Below are positions 1-11,687 of a stretch of DNA of 64,000 bases, piece by piece. This DNA is from Isoetes taiwanensis. Its lineage: Eukaryota; Streptophyta; Lycopodiopsida; Isoetales; Isoetaceae. Numbering within the stretch: position 1 is the first letter of the stretch; every line of letters starts with the position of its first letter. A model generated the notes under the pieces. The model had not been told where the DNA came from. It saw only the letters and a list, made by a program, of their open reading frames with translations, and searched no databases. The stretch covers positions 18,865-82,864 of the forward strand of contig JAJEKV010000832.1 in assembly GCA_021234155.1 (NCBI GenBank), given 5' to 3'. The position numbers and the translations under genes are program-made.

Positions 1-9
1 TTTTTTTTA

Positions 10-670
10 AGGTCTATATTAATAGCCATAATGCTGACCCACAATGCACACCTACATATTCTATCCATTTATATCGGGTTATAGTGAACATGCGTATCAA
101 CAAAAAGTTCTACTATATCGGGGTTCATCATTAATATAACCTAGCAACTCTAATCAAGAAATGACATATAAAGCGTATTTGAACCCTTTGACTAAAAGTG
201 CACAAATCTTAAGCATTACTAGGTCTATACCAACTCACCACACCACGACCATTGAGCAAGACTTTGTGGTACATGTACACTTTGTGGCCGTAGATATCTC
301 CTACCTTAGGAAGTCAACAGTATTTTTTATGTTTTTGTTTTAGGTCCATATTAGGAAGTCACCCATGTACCAAGCCTAGTAGACATCTACATATATCCTA
401 TCCATATCGGGTTGCGCCCGAATGGACCATAGTGAACATGTATCAACAGAAAAGTTCCACTCACGTTGGGGGTTCATCATCAATGTAACCCCTAGCAACT
501 CCCATCAAGAAATGACATCTACGGTAGAGGGTTCGAACGGATTGACCAAAGTGCACAAATCTTAGGTATCACTAGGTAGATCTATACCAACTTCAAAGAT
601 ATACCGCTGGCAAAACTCTTGTGGTATGTACACTTTGTGGCAGAGATATTTCCATCATAGAAAGTCACGA
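10..670. repeat. Tandem pair of ~330-bp repeat units
   Basis: Two diverged copies stand head to tail, about 10-336 and 337-670. Shared landmarks in the same order are a 'tatcgggtt' block, 'tagtgaacatg', 'ggttcatcat', 'caagaaatgacat', 'gtgcacaaatctta' and 'gtacactttgtggc'. They differ by scattered substitutions and short indels, so the duplication is not recent. No coding potential is evident; the 60-residue frame at 161-343 has no counterpart in the second unit. The first unit may be cut by the window edge. Confidence 0.75.
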
Positions 671-3600
671 GTATAAGGAGAAGATATTAAGTAATATTAA
701 GGAAAAAATGTATAAGTGTCGAGAGTAATTACATGTGATGAGCTTGTCGAGTTGACCCTTTCCGACAACTCTAGGGATCTTGTCTAACTTAAGGCTAGAT
801 CTAAATGGATATAAAAACTTTCTTGAAACTATTGTATTGGTAAAGAATTTAATCTTCCATTTTGCAACTAGAAATGATACATTCTTATAACTTCCATTAT
901 CCATCAAAGAATATAAAATTCAAATGATGCACTATCCACAATACTCTCAATATATAGGTATAAACAACTACTACGCAAGCTAAACAAAAGCTTTAACTCG
1001 AATTCAACCATAATTCCCGGCTACATCGCATACCATCAACTTGATCACTACCTGCGGATTAACTCCACATGTGCACTCAATGGGGTTAGTCCTCATGGAC
1101 TAAGTGGGGAACCCCGGTACGCCCTTCGCATGCATGGAAATACTGGAATCTTGGATACTAAGACATAAACACACACGAAAAACAAAAAGATTCTATGTGA
1201 GTACAATGCTAGACAATGACAACTTAATCCAAGGAATACCAAACATGAGCATCGAAGCAAAAGAAAACATAATCAAAGTGCCAAAACATCCATAACACAA
1301 CTCACACGGGGATAATGGAATCACCGGCCTACATGCGGGTCTTATGAGCAAAAGAAATGCTTCGGCCGGCTCACATTTCGAGCCGGATTGGCGGACTTGG
1401 TGGGGTGAACTCGTGAGTATCGCATACCCTTCCCAGATACGTCGCCCTCCTCTTACCATGGAGATCACAGAGGGTGATGTAAGATCCTTACCGAGGGAGA
1501 ACTTCGCCCGTGTCACATAGCACAAGAATATCATAGAGAAACATGATGAGGATGAACATGAATGAGACAGCCTAGGGTCACCGAACCTAGAAGTCCTAAT
1601 TCCAGGAGGATCCAAGGGACATCAAATTATCAAGACATAGGTGATAATACTAAGACCACACATGTGATGTTCATTATATTATGTAATATACATGTGCCTA
1701 AAAGATCAATTCTCGATGATGCCCGTGACCCTGGTCATTAACTGCCATGTCGCGGTAGCTTGTCTATAAGCAAAAGCTTACCCTTCATAAGGAATACAGA
1801 GCACCAACCATTCCCCCATAAGGATTGCAATTGCATATTAGCTTCCATTAAAATCCATTAACCATGATTGCCAAGGTTACTCATACATCGATACCATATT
1901 GGGTTAGCAAACTCGGTGATCCCACATGTAATAGGGAAGTCACAAGCCTAGCTTTAATATTGATGTAAGATCCAACACCTATGTACTTCATCTGTTATGC
2001 CAACATTCCATGCCAGGGAAGTACTCAAAAGTCCCTATAAGCTTCCTATGTCTCTTGGCCAAAACTACTCAATCCCCATATCATGCCTCACCTTCAAAAA
2101 GTTCCATATCCCGATAGTTATAATTCAATCATTAACTATGGTTTAATATATTTCACTATAAACCTATTTTTCCATGGCAAAGAGATTTAAACATGCAACT
2201 AATGAAAAATCTCAACCCTAAGACTTCCAACTTAAAAATCAATATAACCCTTGGACATGATACAACTCGCATGTAATCCTTTGCCACATTATTTGAATCC
2301 ATGAAACTCATCTTTAAGAGCCAAAACGACACCAGATGGAACAATCCTTAAGTTTTCATGCTCAACTTACTCCATTAGCTACTTCCGATGCTCATATTCT
2401 CCTTTTATTTTTGTCAAGGGAGGATCTACTTAAGGTCCATCTCATATGGGTCAATCTATCATGTTCTCTACCGGTTTTAAAAATTAGTAATCCTTATATT
2501 TCATACTATTCTAGTTTGCGACACAATCGTTCAAAAGCAATGCATTTCCTTACTATTACAATTCATGTGAGTATTCTGAGGCAATACGTGTAGTCTTCGA
2601 TTTCATCCACCTACAAGATACTGAGCCCCATCCCAAATGGTTTTATTCTAATTAACTCATTAGGTTAGCAACAAAATACTAAATCAAGAAAATAAAAAAA
2701 ACTCAACCAAAAGCGAATTATAAACAACAAAAAACGTGTTAGGTTAGTTCCAAAACTTGTAGATGTCGGCAAAGAAGGTTCAAGGCATGCCAGTGCAGCG
2801 GTTCAAGCTATATCAAGACTTCCCAAGTAATTTTAGACCTTCTTGACTTAGAATTAGCCCCTTCGGATATGTTTCCATTGGTAGTTTACCTTCCATAGCC
2901 TTATGGTCTCCAACAATTTCATAATTTATCATATGCATATGCAAAAATCATGTACGGAGTCTAATCATGGCATAAGACCCTCAATTGTTCAAAAGCAAAA
3001 TCCCGCGGTAATTTCTTCGCTGAATAGACCTCTAGACCCCTTGCAATTCATAGCATAAAGAATCAAAGCTATGAGGAAAAGAACATGCATAGTCGCGGTC
3101 GATTCTAACCCGACATCAGCATTTACTGTTATAACTTTTGCATCTGGATAGATTTGGGTACGATCCGGACCATTTAGAAAAACTTACTCAAGAATCTTCT
3201 TAGCAAAAAAATCACTGAAAAGGATCTCAATCGCCGAGTTATGCTCAAAATTGGGCTCCAAACCTTAACTGATCCCTGCTGATGTTCCGCAGAACAATCC
3301 TTTTCAGAGACAAAATCCGAACCTAAGGCCTATATATATCATGCATATGTACATAAGTACGATATTATCATCAAGGGCTAGGACCGCTACATTACAACAC
3401 GTTATTCTCGATTTTATCCCCTATAAAATTAAATATTCCAACAGAAATTAGAAAAGATATGGAGTCATTTTCCATATTGTATATGCCATTTATATTACCT
3501 TCATTGAAAATGAAAAGTATATCTTCTTTCTGGTAAATGGATATCATATTCTGTAACTTCCCAAGATACAAATGGGAAAAGCAACGGAAAGCTTAAGAAT

Positions 3601-4342
3601 CCCTCACCTATTTAGTCCATTCGATGATGGAAACTGCCAGCAATGCTTGAAGATGAATCAATTGGCATGCTTTGTGGAAGGGCCGGGACTCCCTGGCCCT
3701 TACCCTCATCTAGCATCCACCATGTGCATGGTGAGAGGAGGATCTCATAATTTCGTGATAAGTACATTTGGTAATCGACTTGTCTTTTACATGCAATTGG
3801 ATCCATCCCACGTTTGCCTAAAAGAATTTCATAAACATATGTGTATTACATTACATGGTAAGCCTTCAAGTAGTAGATAGATAAATGGATAAACTAGTAG
3901 TAGATAGATAAATGGATGGATTGTTTTCCACATGCATTAAAGCATTTGGACATGGACATATGACCCACACACTGCAGTATATTCTTTGGTTGGGCCCAAC
4001 CACATTTACATTTTCATTCTTGTCTGTGAGATTTGACGCCCAACAGTTTAGAGTGGGATTCTGGACGGTCAGATTCCGAGACCTGGAGTTGCTAGAACGA
4101 GTATGTGCAGTCAAAGTCAATAAATATTGGGAATGTATTTTCCCCATTATGCTCAACCAAAACCCATAGCGGTTGGTTTGACCATTGAAATGTATTTATT
4201 TATAGCGCTGAGATAAGGTTTTAATCAATGGCTAATTCGACTCTAATGATGTTTCAGTGCCACTATATGTGCTCAGGGCGGCCTTGTTCTGCTGGTAGGT
4301 TCTGTGGCAAACCTCTGTTTACGATTTTCATTTCCCTTTCAG
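671..4342. other. AT-rich DNA without a supportable gene
   Basis: Only short frames without recognisable domains are present. The longest are 1193-1615 (-) and 3572-3880 (+). The stretch at about 1000-1800 and 2740-3330 has a more balanced composition, like an old LTR or internal retroelement sequence, but I found no TG..CA ends, primer site or polypurine tract to support that. The 3' end immediately precedes the first recognisable exon of the Cys/Met-metabolism gene, so upstream exons of that gene could lie here too diverged for me to see. Confidence 0.4.
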
Positions 4343-6620
4343 ATTACGCAGTTGCAGAACATGTATACAGAAGACTTGGCTCCCTAACTGTGATGACCTT
4401 GCTGCTGCCGTTGCTGCACTTGAAGCCTTTGAAGCAGGCACGTTCCTTTTCCTTTAGTTTGTTCATGTCCAAAATGAAGCAGGTTTCTTTTCTTTTCTTA
4501 TATTTTTTTGTTCAGTTCTTTCTTTCTTTCATAGTTAACATTCGTCAGCGATCCTGTTGAGTTGATTATCCACTGGAGGCAAAATTGGTGGCCTAGTAGA
4601 TCTCTTATTTTCTAGGAAGTCATGCTAAACCTACTAATTTTATTTTGGTAGAATTAGAAAGATGTTGGATATGTTTGTGAAGAAACACAACAGGAGACCA
4701 TTTGCAATGATTATGTCATCTTTGCATTTCAGTGACTTCTTCCAGTATGGGGAGAAAATTGTGGCAGCCGTGCTGTCTGTCTATCAATCAGGGATATTTT
4801 GATAACACCCACAGATCATATGAGGGCGGGAAACTGATGACTTCTTTACATCTGATTTAGTCCAGATTTGGCATCCAAGTTGTAGCTGCAGACTTGCAGG
4901 ATCAAGCAAACTAAGATCAACTCTATCCCATTTGCATTCTATCAACAAAACTGCCACTAGCAAAATTGTAGTTTTTGTGGAGGCTTTTCAAACCCCTGCT
5001 CAAGGTTGCAAATATTTCGCTTTCCTATCTTCAATCTGCAAAAAAACATGAAGTTGTATACTTATAGTGGATAACACATTTTACCACCCCTTGAGAGGGC
5101 AAACCACTCAAAAGGGTATGTTTTGCATTTTAAATTTCAATGTACTTTGAACACAGTTTCTTTTTATATACTTGTTTCGCTTTGAGCACTAAAGTCTTAA
5201 TCAATTAAATGTTTCTTTTCACATCATGTTTGAACTCCCTATTCTAGGGGCAGATATGGTTCTCCATTCAGCCACAAAATTTCTTCAGGGGTCATAGTGA
5301 TGCGTCGGCTGCGTTCTTGTTGGGTCCTCTTATCACATTAACAAGGCATCAGCTATGGTGGTGGCACGATGGGGCTAATCTGTGCACCATTTGAGTGAAT
5401 GATGACCCCTCGTGGGATCATTACACTCCAGGTAAAGTTTCTCCATTCATCTAACTAGGATTTGCTGGAGTTGTTTTCGTATGTATTGCACTTTTATAGT
5501 TTGTAATTGTGTTTGAGTTGCTTTAGAGATTTGAATTTACAAGAAACCACCCACGATGGTCAGTTTCTTTATGTTATAAATTCCGTTAGAATCCCCAAAA
5601 CCAAGTCTTATACTGACAATTTAATTGTTGATGTCCCTTTGGATACATGGCGGTATATCGTTTCTGGCCTCCATGTTGAACATTGCATAAATAATTTTCA
5701 GTTTCTGCAAAATACCTGTCCCACATCCAAACTAAATTTTGTTTTTTCTCTATCACCCTTTGTCAAAAGAATCTCACTCAGTAAGTCCAATGTGAACATT
5801 TTTTCACTACCAGCAAATCTTTCCTCACATAAATTGTAGATAAACGTACTCATGTAATGTCATTTTAGGAAAGATATACCTTTAGCATGTTAAATGGATA
5901 TATATGTTGAGCTCATGCTCTATATCTGAATCGTTCCTGCTACATTTAGAAAGGGGCTGAACATAGGATTTTTTTGGAAACACATGACAAAAACTTCAAC
6001 ACTTTGTCTTGAACTCCGCCACAGTTGGGGAAAAGAACAGGGTGTGAGAGACCTGGGTGTATAATACATGTATATCCTTCCTTTAATCGGACAAAGGGAA
6101 TCTGCTCTGTGTCTGATGCAACAACATTTAGTCTAAATTCATCTTAAATTTTTACCCTCCGACATAGCAGATTGGTCACTTTAGAAACCGCGGCGGAGCC
6201 GTATTTACAGATTGGAGTTTCTAGCAGTCCCTTGTTGTTAATTTTCTGTTATGTTTTACTTTTCAGGGGTTCGAATGGAGCAATGCTACATCTGCAGAAA
6301 TTTTATCAAAAGGCTTAAAGAAAGCCAGATTCTCTTAGATTATGATGTCAGTTGAGAATTGCTCATTAATATCTTTTGAGCTCCCAATGGTTTGGATGGA
6401 GGGGAGAGCTTTGAAAGGTTTTAAGATGATCAAGGAGTTAAGCCCAAGTTTGGGAGGGACAAGTACAGTTGTATCACACTCTGCAACTTCATCCCATAAG
6501 CACTTGGCCTTGGAGAAACGATCATCTTTAGGGATCACAGATGGTCTTCTTCGTTTATCTATTGGATTAGAATGTGGATGATGTGTGGTCTGATCTTCAA
6601 CTTGGCCTCACTGCATGTCT
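4343..6620 (+). pseudogene. Cys/Met-metabolism PLP-dependent enzyme (methionine gamma-lyase / cystathionine lyase-like), broken
   Basis: Enzymes of this fold-type I family cleave or form C-S bonds in methionine, homocysteine or cystathionine using pyridoxal phosphate. Four exon-like blocks occur in the family's order. About 4343-4441, after a 'tttccctttcag' acceptor, reads AEHVYRRLGSP.CDDLAAAVAALEAFEAG, the family's 'YxRxGNPT' region. About 4737-4910 gives SGDILITPTDHYEGGK and RFGIQVVAADL. About 5243-5300 gives LGADMVLHSATKFLQGHSDA, containing the PLP-binding lysine in SATK. About 6267-6620 gives the C-terminal SLGG, ALEKRSSLGITDGLLRLSIG and DDVWSDLQ. Frameshifts interrupt the first and last blocks, stops the second, and the N-terminus is not visible, so I call it broken. 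I cannot assign the exact enzyme: the motifs do not match the plant cystathionine gamma-synthase, beta-lyase or methionine gamma-lyase I know closely. Sequencing error could account for some breaks. Confidence 0.72.
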
Positions 6621-7994
6621 AGCTTTATAATTCTAATTGCCCCTGTTCTATTTGTATTGCATCTTTGTGTGGCTGCCTCTTTCTGCAGGGTTTATGTTTC
6701 CAGGTTTTCAAGTGACATATCTCTTTGAGCTTGTGCAGTACATATGGGCATCATATCTGATCCATTAAGGATCCCCCCTTCTCTTGACAATCCAATTTGA
6801 AGGGATTAATGAGGAACTAATCATGGGGAAAGAAGGTTGCTCTAGTAGTATTTGCTGTCCTTGAGAAGATATGGTGACTTGTTGAACATGCCTGCTATAG
6901 TACTAGGAGCATGAAGAAGATCTAGTGTTATTTTTTTTTTCTGGTACTAAGTTACTATGTTACCACTTACCCTACTCTTTTGGGTGTGGTGCTTTAATTC
7001 CTATCTCGCCTGATGAGAGGCTAGTTTTGTACCATGATTTTATTATATAAAAAAATATAAACATCTTGCATTTCAAAAAAAAAAGAAAAAAAAAAAGAAA
7101 AGAAAATGGATTTTTAGTGATATGTAAAATGCTTATAAATAATTTGATTGGCTAAGATATTTGAGATAGAATTGCTCCATGTTGAGGTTTCCTTGCATAG
7201 TTGGGAGTAAGGTTTGGGGACGCATTGTATGCGGTGAAACTAAATGTTTGGCATGTTTGAGGAGCTTAATACCGCAGATAAAGGTGAAGTTCTTTTTGTC
7301 TTTTTTAAGTTTTATGTTTTTTTTTTTGGGATCGTTTGATGGTATAGAAAGGCAAAAAGTATCCATGGTATAGAAAGGGAAAGTATCCTGTGGCACAATT
7401 GGGCAAATCTCCTCGGTATGGCATGCCGTTTTTGTTGGGAGAGCAACTCGCTGTAGAATTGGAGTGCCTAGTGGGATGGAACGATTTGGTGAGTGCTTTT
7501 TCTTCATGTTCATTTTCGCTTGGTTCATTTAGAGTGCCCGTTTTTTAGATTCATCGGAAAGATGCATCTATCTTTGCCGGGCTGCCCGATTCGAGAAGGT
7601 CCGAAGGTATCGATGATATCACAACCAAGAGTTCTTCTTGAAAATTCCCTTTGTAAGGTTTATTGAGATAGAGATGGCAAACAATTGTTTCATTGTTTGG
7701 ATGCGTAAGGGCACAGGCCAAGAGCAGCAAAGAAGGAGAGTGTATGGGAGGTGATTCTGGGGTGTAGGAGAAAACGCAGGTGCGCAGAGATCCGAGTTTG
7801 AATGGAGGAAAGGCATCTGCTACTGTTGTTGGCAGAGAATTACCTTATGTATTTGAAGACCGTGCACCTTCTTTGTTTTCAGAGTTGGTAGGTTAAATTT
7901 TGTGATTCCATTAATGACTTGTCGCAGGATGATCCTTTGCAAGAAGATACATATATTGGGGGCAAGGAAGGCCCTACAAAATTCGTAGTATGAT
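6621..7994. other. Intergenic, with an A-rich run near 7048-7107
   Basis: The first part is probably 3' flank of the Cys/Met-metabolism copy. An A-rich run lies at about 7070-7107. The frames at 7133-7528 (-) and 7179-7373 (+) overlap on opposite strands and show no domain. I see no gene. Confidence 0.4.
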
Positions 7995-8090
7995 TGAGGA
8001 ACACTTAGACGAGGATGTTGCTAGCGGGTGGGCAAGGAGGTTTGAGGAACACTTAGGCGAGGATGTTGCTAGCGGGTGGGCAAGGAGGTT
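7995..8090 (+). repeat. Perfect-period 48-bp tandem duplication
   Basis: Two adjacent 48-bp units (7995-8042 and 8043-8090) differ at a single base (gac versus ggc). Being 16 codons long, the duplication keeps frame: one frame reads EEHLDEDVASGWARRF then EEHLGEDVASGWARRF. That frame is short and I do not recognise a gene, so coding status is unproven. The near-identity suggests a recent duplication. Confidence 0.85.
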
Positions 8091-8984
8091 CATAACGGTC
8101 CGGAGGCGCAGATGTATCCGCAAAAATAGTATTTGGAAGTTTCGACGCCGTCTTCTTTTTGTTTGATATGATGGATATAATTTTTAGAATAGAATTGTCA
8201 GGCTCGCATTGAAGCATTGGAGAGAGGCTCCCCCTCGATCACTGCATGCGCGCGTTGATGCGTTTAGCATAAAAAGTCGATTTAATTAAAGTGGGACTCA
8301 TTCCATTCCCATTTTTTTCTAACCTATTAATTTACATAAAAAAGCCCCTAATCAAAACTGGCCATAATTGGAATTTTTGTCTATTAGTGTGCATCAAGCT
8401 TTCTTCCGTTTTCTTGGATAGCGAGTCGAGAACAAGAACAATGCAACTCAAACATAGGAATTTCATTACAGATTGAAACCAAAGTTCTAGTTGAAAAGAT
8501 TCTTAGTTGAATATTTTGGCTCTATTTTCTTGGGTGGGTAGACAAGAGATCTAAATTCAACAAAAATTAAACAAATTGTTTACTTAATCACCAAAAAATA
8601 CTAGTTTTTGAGAAACCTTATATTTATAAATGGGCTCATTGCAATATATATTACAGATGGGTGAAGAGACCATAGTGGTCGAATAAGCACAATGATTACA
8701 CGCTCTTCACACATGAACCACCTAATTGCAAAGGGGCGTGGGAGCTCTCTCCAAGTCAGGAGCAACTTACAAACGATAGAAATTTGTATGAGGAGTTCCT
8801 TCATGGGCCACGTGCCAGTATATCCAACCGATGTCACCACCCTCTTCTCGGCCTTTCTTCAATGAACTAGTCTTTTCATTGCTCCCAAGCATGTACTATC
8901 GGTCGAGATAAGGACCGCAAAAGACAAATCAAGTTAGTCAAGTGATGCTACAAAGCAAAAAAAAAAAAATAAACGCAGTTCTTA
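8091..8984. other. Unannotated AT-rich DNA
   Basis: No domain, splice pattern or repeat was recognised. The 79-residue minus-strand frame at 8601-8840 has no visible motif. Confidence 0.35.
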
Positions 8985-9516
8985 GGGCCATTTTGGAAAA
9001 TACAGGGCTGAGCCTTTCGACTCGGGCGAGTCGAGAAAGGTAGCTCAGAGGAAAAACACAAGTCTTTTCTCGAGACGAAAGGCAGCTCAAAGCCAAAAAC
9101 CAGTTTTAGGGTCAGGGTATTCTTTCTTCGACCAGTCGAAAGGGCAAACAAAGCAAAACGCAGTTTTAGGGAATGGAAGGTCTTTCTGACTCAAGCGCGA
9201 ATGAAAAGGCAACAAAACCTAAAACGCAGTTTGGGATGGGTCTTTCTAATTACAGTCGAAAGGCAGCTCCGCTTAAAAACGCAGGTTTTAGGGTCAGGTC
9301 TTTCACTCAACAGTCGGTGCCGCGTACCAAAGCTAAAAATGCAGTTTTGTAGAGTACCTTTCTCACTCACAGTCGAGAAAGGCAGTCAGCAAAAACGCAG
9401 TTTTAGGGGAAGGCTCTTCGACTCGCGAATGAGAAAGGCAGCTCAAAGCGAAAAACGCAGTTTGAGGGGCTCCTCTAGACTCTCAAGGAAGTCGAGAAAA
9501 GGCAGCCCAGACTAAA
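8985..9516. repeat. Minisatellite, ~58-bp unit, about nine copies
   Basis: Each unit carries 'gtcgagaaaggcagctcaaag' or a close variant followed by 'aaaacgcagttttaggg' and a 'tctttc' spacer. Units start near 9002, 9065, 9122, 9180, 9240, 9298, 9357, 9413 and 9474. Better units contain a dyad around 'tcgactcgcgagtcga'. The array is interrupted by retroelement 1 at 9516/9517 and resumes after it at 21594. The open frame at 9201-9515 is a by-product of the repeat. Confidence 0.85.
9512..9516. other. Target-site duplication of retroelement 1, left copy (CTAAA)
   Basis: CTAAA directly precedes the 5' LTR and is repeated at 21589-21593 directly after the 3' LTR. A 5-bp duplication is usual for Ty3/gypsy integration. 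Joining the flanks rebuilds a continuous minisatellite. Confidence 0.8.
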
Positions 9517-11119
9517 TGATTTGGTCGGTCGGGGAATATACGCCAACATCATTATATTCCCGGATCCGTCCATACAAGTCTATCTTCATAGCCTTGTATA
9601 CCATAGATTGTGGCACTAGGGGGCATGGCCAAGTTATTCTCATAACTTAGCCAAACTTAGGTTAGACCATTATCCACGTGGCCTTAACTCATTGGGCACC
9701 CGCCCCACAGGACTCACCTGATTGGTGCCGCATCCTAGGTGGACCTAACTTATATAGGCCTAAACCCTAACCCTAGGCCTCTTTCCAGCCCTAGCACCCA
9801 GAGACTCACCTGCACTGTCTGAAACCTGTTTCGAACATCGTTTGCTGGCATAGACTGCAGCAGCCCCAGCCAGGTGGAGACTCGCTCTTGGAGCAAGACC
9901 AGCATCACGAGAGTCAAGACCATGGAGGCACACGGATCTGGAGGGAGAGCTTGAGGGAGCAGGTATGTAGGATAGTAGTTGTGATAGCTCATCCGAATTA
10001 GCATTCCAAATTGCTAGTATCTTGTATCTAGAGTAGAGCCATCCTAGAACTCAGATTTAACATCTTGAACCCTAATCAACGAACCCCAACCATTAGTTAG
10101 ATTGTATGATTAGGTTAAGATGTTCTTCTTAGGATTATTCTCATGATATGATGATTATATGATGATGGTTGATCATGTTTGCTCCTCTTGTATTGGGAAG
10201 GGGGGTAGAGACCTAGGGCCATATGTAGTATGCTCTAGAGTAGATCCCTTTAGTTCCTATTAGTTGCGGCCAGGCATAGGAGCCCACCAGGCTATCGAGG
10301 CTATGATATGGCCCCAGCACCACACAAGGGCTAGAGGGAATGTGGAGGGAGGATCCCCGCCGAGTGGGGGGCTTCTTGGGATCCCATAGTGAGCTAGGCT
10401 TATGGTCGGTTACTCTGTGGGGGCCGAGCATGGGTCCGACACCTCCTGGGCAATGGTGTCGCCCTGCCCGGGAGCTGCAAGTGTTGGCTTGGCTCTTGTT
10501 TTGGGGGTTAAGTCGGATGCTAATCGTGTCGCCACGATTCTCTAGCCGCCACGAACCTCTAGACCCCCGGGAGGGGAGATGCAACCTTCTTCCCACCTGG
10601 ACTGTGGAGATGCAACCCGGAGTAGTCCCGCATGGTGATGCCATGGGATTGGCGTGATCCCAAGGCTAGAGTCATGCGAGCCTGATTTAGCCCATCCGCA
10701 AAGTATGCCGCATGGAGGGGCGGATGGAGTGGTCAACCAGCCATTGTTCTATGCCAGCCCTCGCCATTGCCATGACTCGGTCTGCTCTATCTGAGGCCTA
10801 GCTTGGGCCACCATCCTCCTTACGAAGTCCGAGCCGGGGTAGGAGCTCATGTTTTACGGTTTGCTCATCATCTTTGTATTGGTATATGAGTGATGCACTA
10901 CCCTTCGAGGTAGTATTTGTATATGTTTGATGCTAGTTTTGGCGGTTATCGCCTGGGCCGTATAGAGCCCATAGGGGAAGGGCGCACAAGACACCTTCGG
11001 TCCCTCCCCGCACTAGGGATCACCCGAAAGCGGGTAGATAAAGGGGCCTGCGCGGTTGTTGAGCCGGACGGATTTGCTTAGTGTACGGCTGGGCGTGATG
11101 TTTAGTGTGGAGAGCCACA
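9517..11119 (+). repeat. Retroelement 1, 5' LTR
   Basis: It matches 19971-21588 along its length, with shared blocks such as 'ccttgtataccatagattg', 'cgtggccttaac' and 'gatatgatgattat'. The exact first bases differ from the 3' copy (tgatttggtcggtc here, tgtggccggtc there), so the start was set by the target duplication. It contains 'aaaccctaaccctagg', a short run resembling telomeric repeat, also seen in element 2. The promoter was not located. Confidence 0.88.
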
Positions 11120-11120
11120 A

Positions 11121-11130
11121 TGGTATCGTA
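11121..11130 (+). other. Primer binding site, element 1 (tRNA-iMet type, imperfect)
   Basis: TGGTATCGTA follows the LTR by one base. Element 2 has TGGTATCAG at the equivalent place, the usual complement of plant initiator tRNA-Met. The last bases differ here by a change of the CAG site. Confidence 0.8.
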
Positions 11131-11591
11131 TAAATGTTCTTGGTTGACCAGAACTAGCACCGACTATAACCATGAAAGTAGTCTAAAAGTTTATAGAGGA
11201 GGTGAAATAAACATTTCCACCATTGAACCGAAAAAAGGGGGAAAATTTTTCTCCTAGGTAGTGGGTCGATTTAGGTTAAGTGTTAGACGAAGGAATGAGT
11301 AAGTCAAATGCATCTTCTAGTAAATTTGGAGGAAAATTATGCATCTCCATCAAATTTCACCTAAAATGGGTCAAGAATCATACCAATCGAGACCCGAAAG
11401 TGAAAATGGCGCAAATCCATAATTAGCACTTCAAACCATTAGAAATTCGAAAAATTTTAGGTATAATACGAATTAATACAGGATTAATACATATCTTAAT
11501 AATTAAATAATCACTAAATATGGTGTAATTAATAAGGGGGGCTAAATAAATAGGGGTAATTATGGTGGGAGAATATTCCTAGGGACCCTCC

Positions 11592-11603
11592 TTTTTAAAT
11601 ATC
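11592..11603 (+). promoter_or_regulatory. Conserved TATA-like box upstream of the H3-like frame, element 1
   Basis: TTTTTAAATATC lies 85 bp upstream of the H3-like start codon. It is followed by a pyrimidine-rich 'ctctctctccaac' leader. The same box and leader stand at 30200-30211 in element 2. Plant histone genes commonly have a TATA box and a short CT-rich leader, so this could be a promoter inherited from a captured histone gene. It might also be ordinary retroelement leader sequence. Confidence 0.4.
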
Positions 11604-11687
11604 TCGACACCATTCTCTCTCTCCAACCTTTCACCTCCACCTCTCTCTTGCTCGGCCTTACGCCACCCATTTCCCGAACCACAAGAC

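Noticed and set aside
9764-9780. 'aaaccctaaccctagg' as an interstitial telomere repeat
   Set aside because: Only two units, present at the same point in the LTRs of both elements, so it is LTR sequence and not telomeric DNA.
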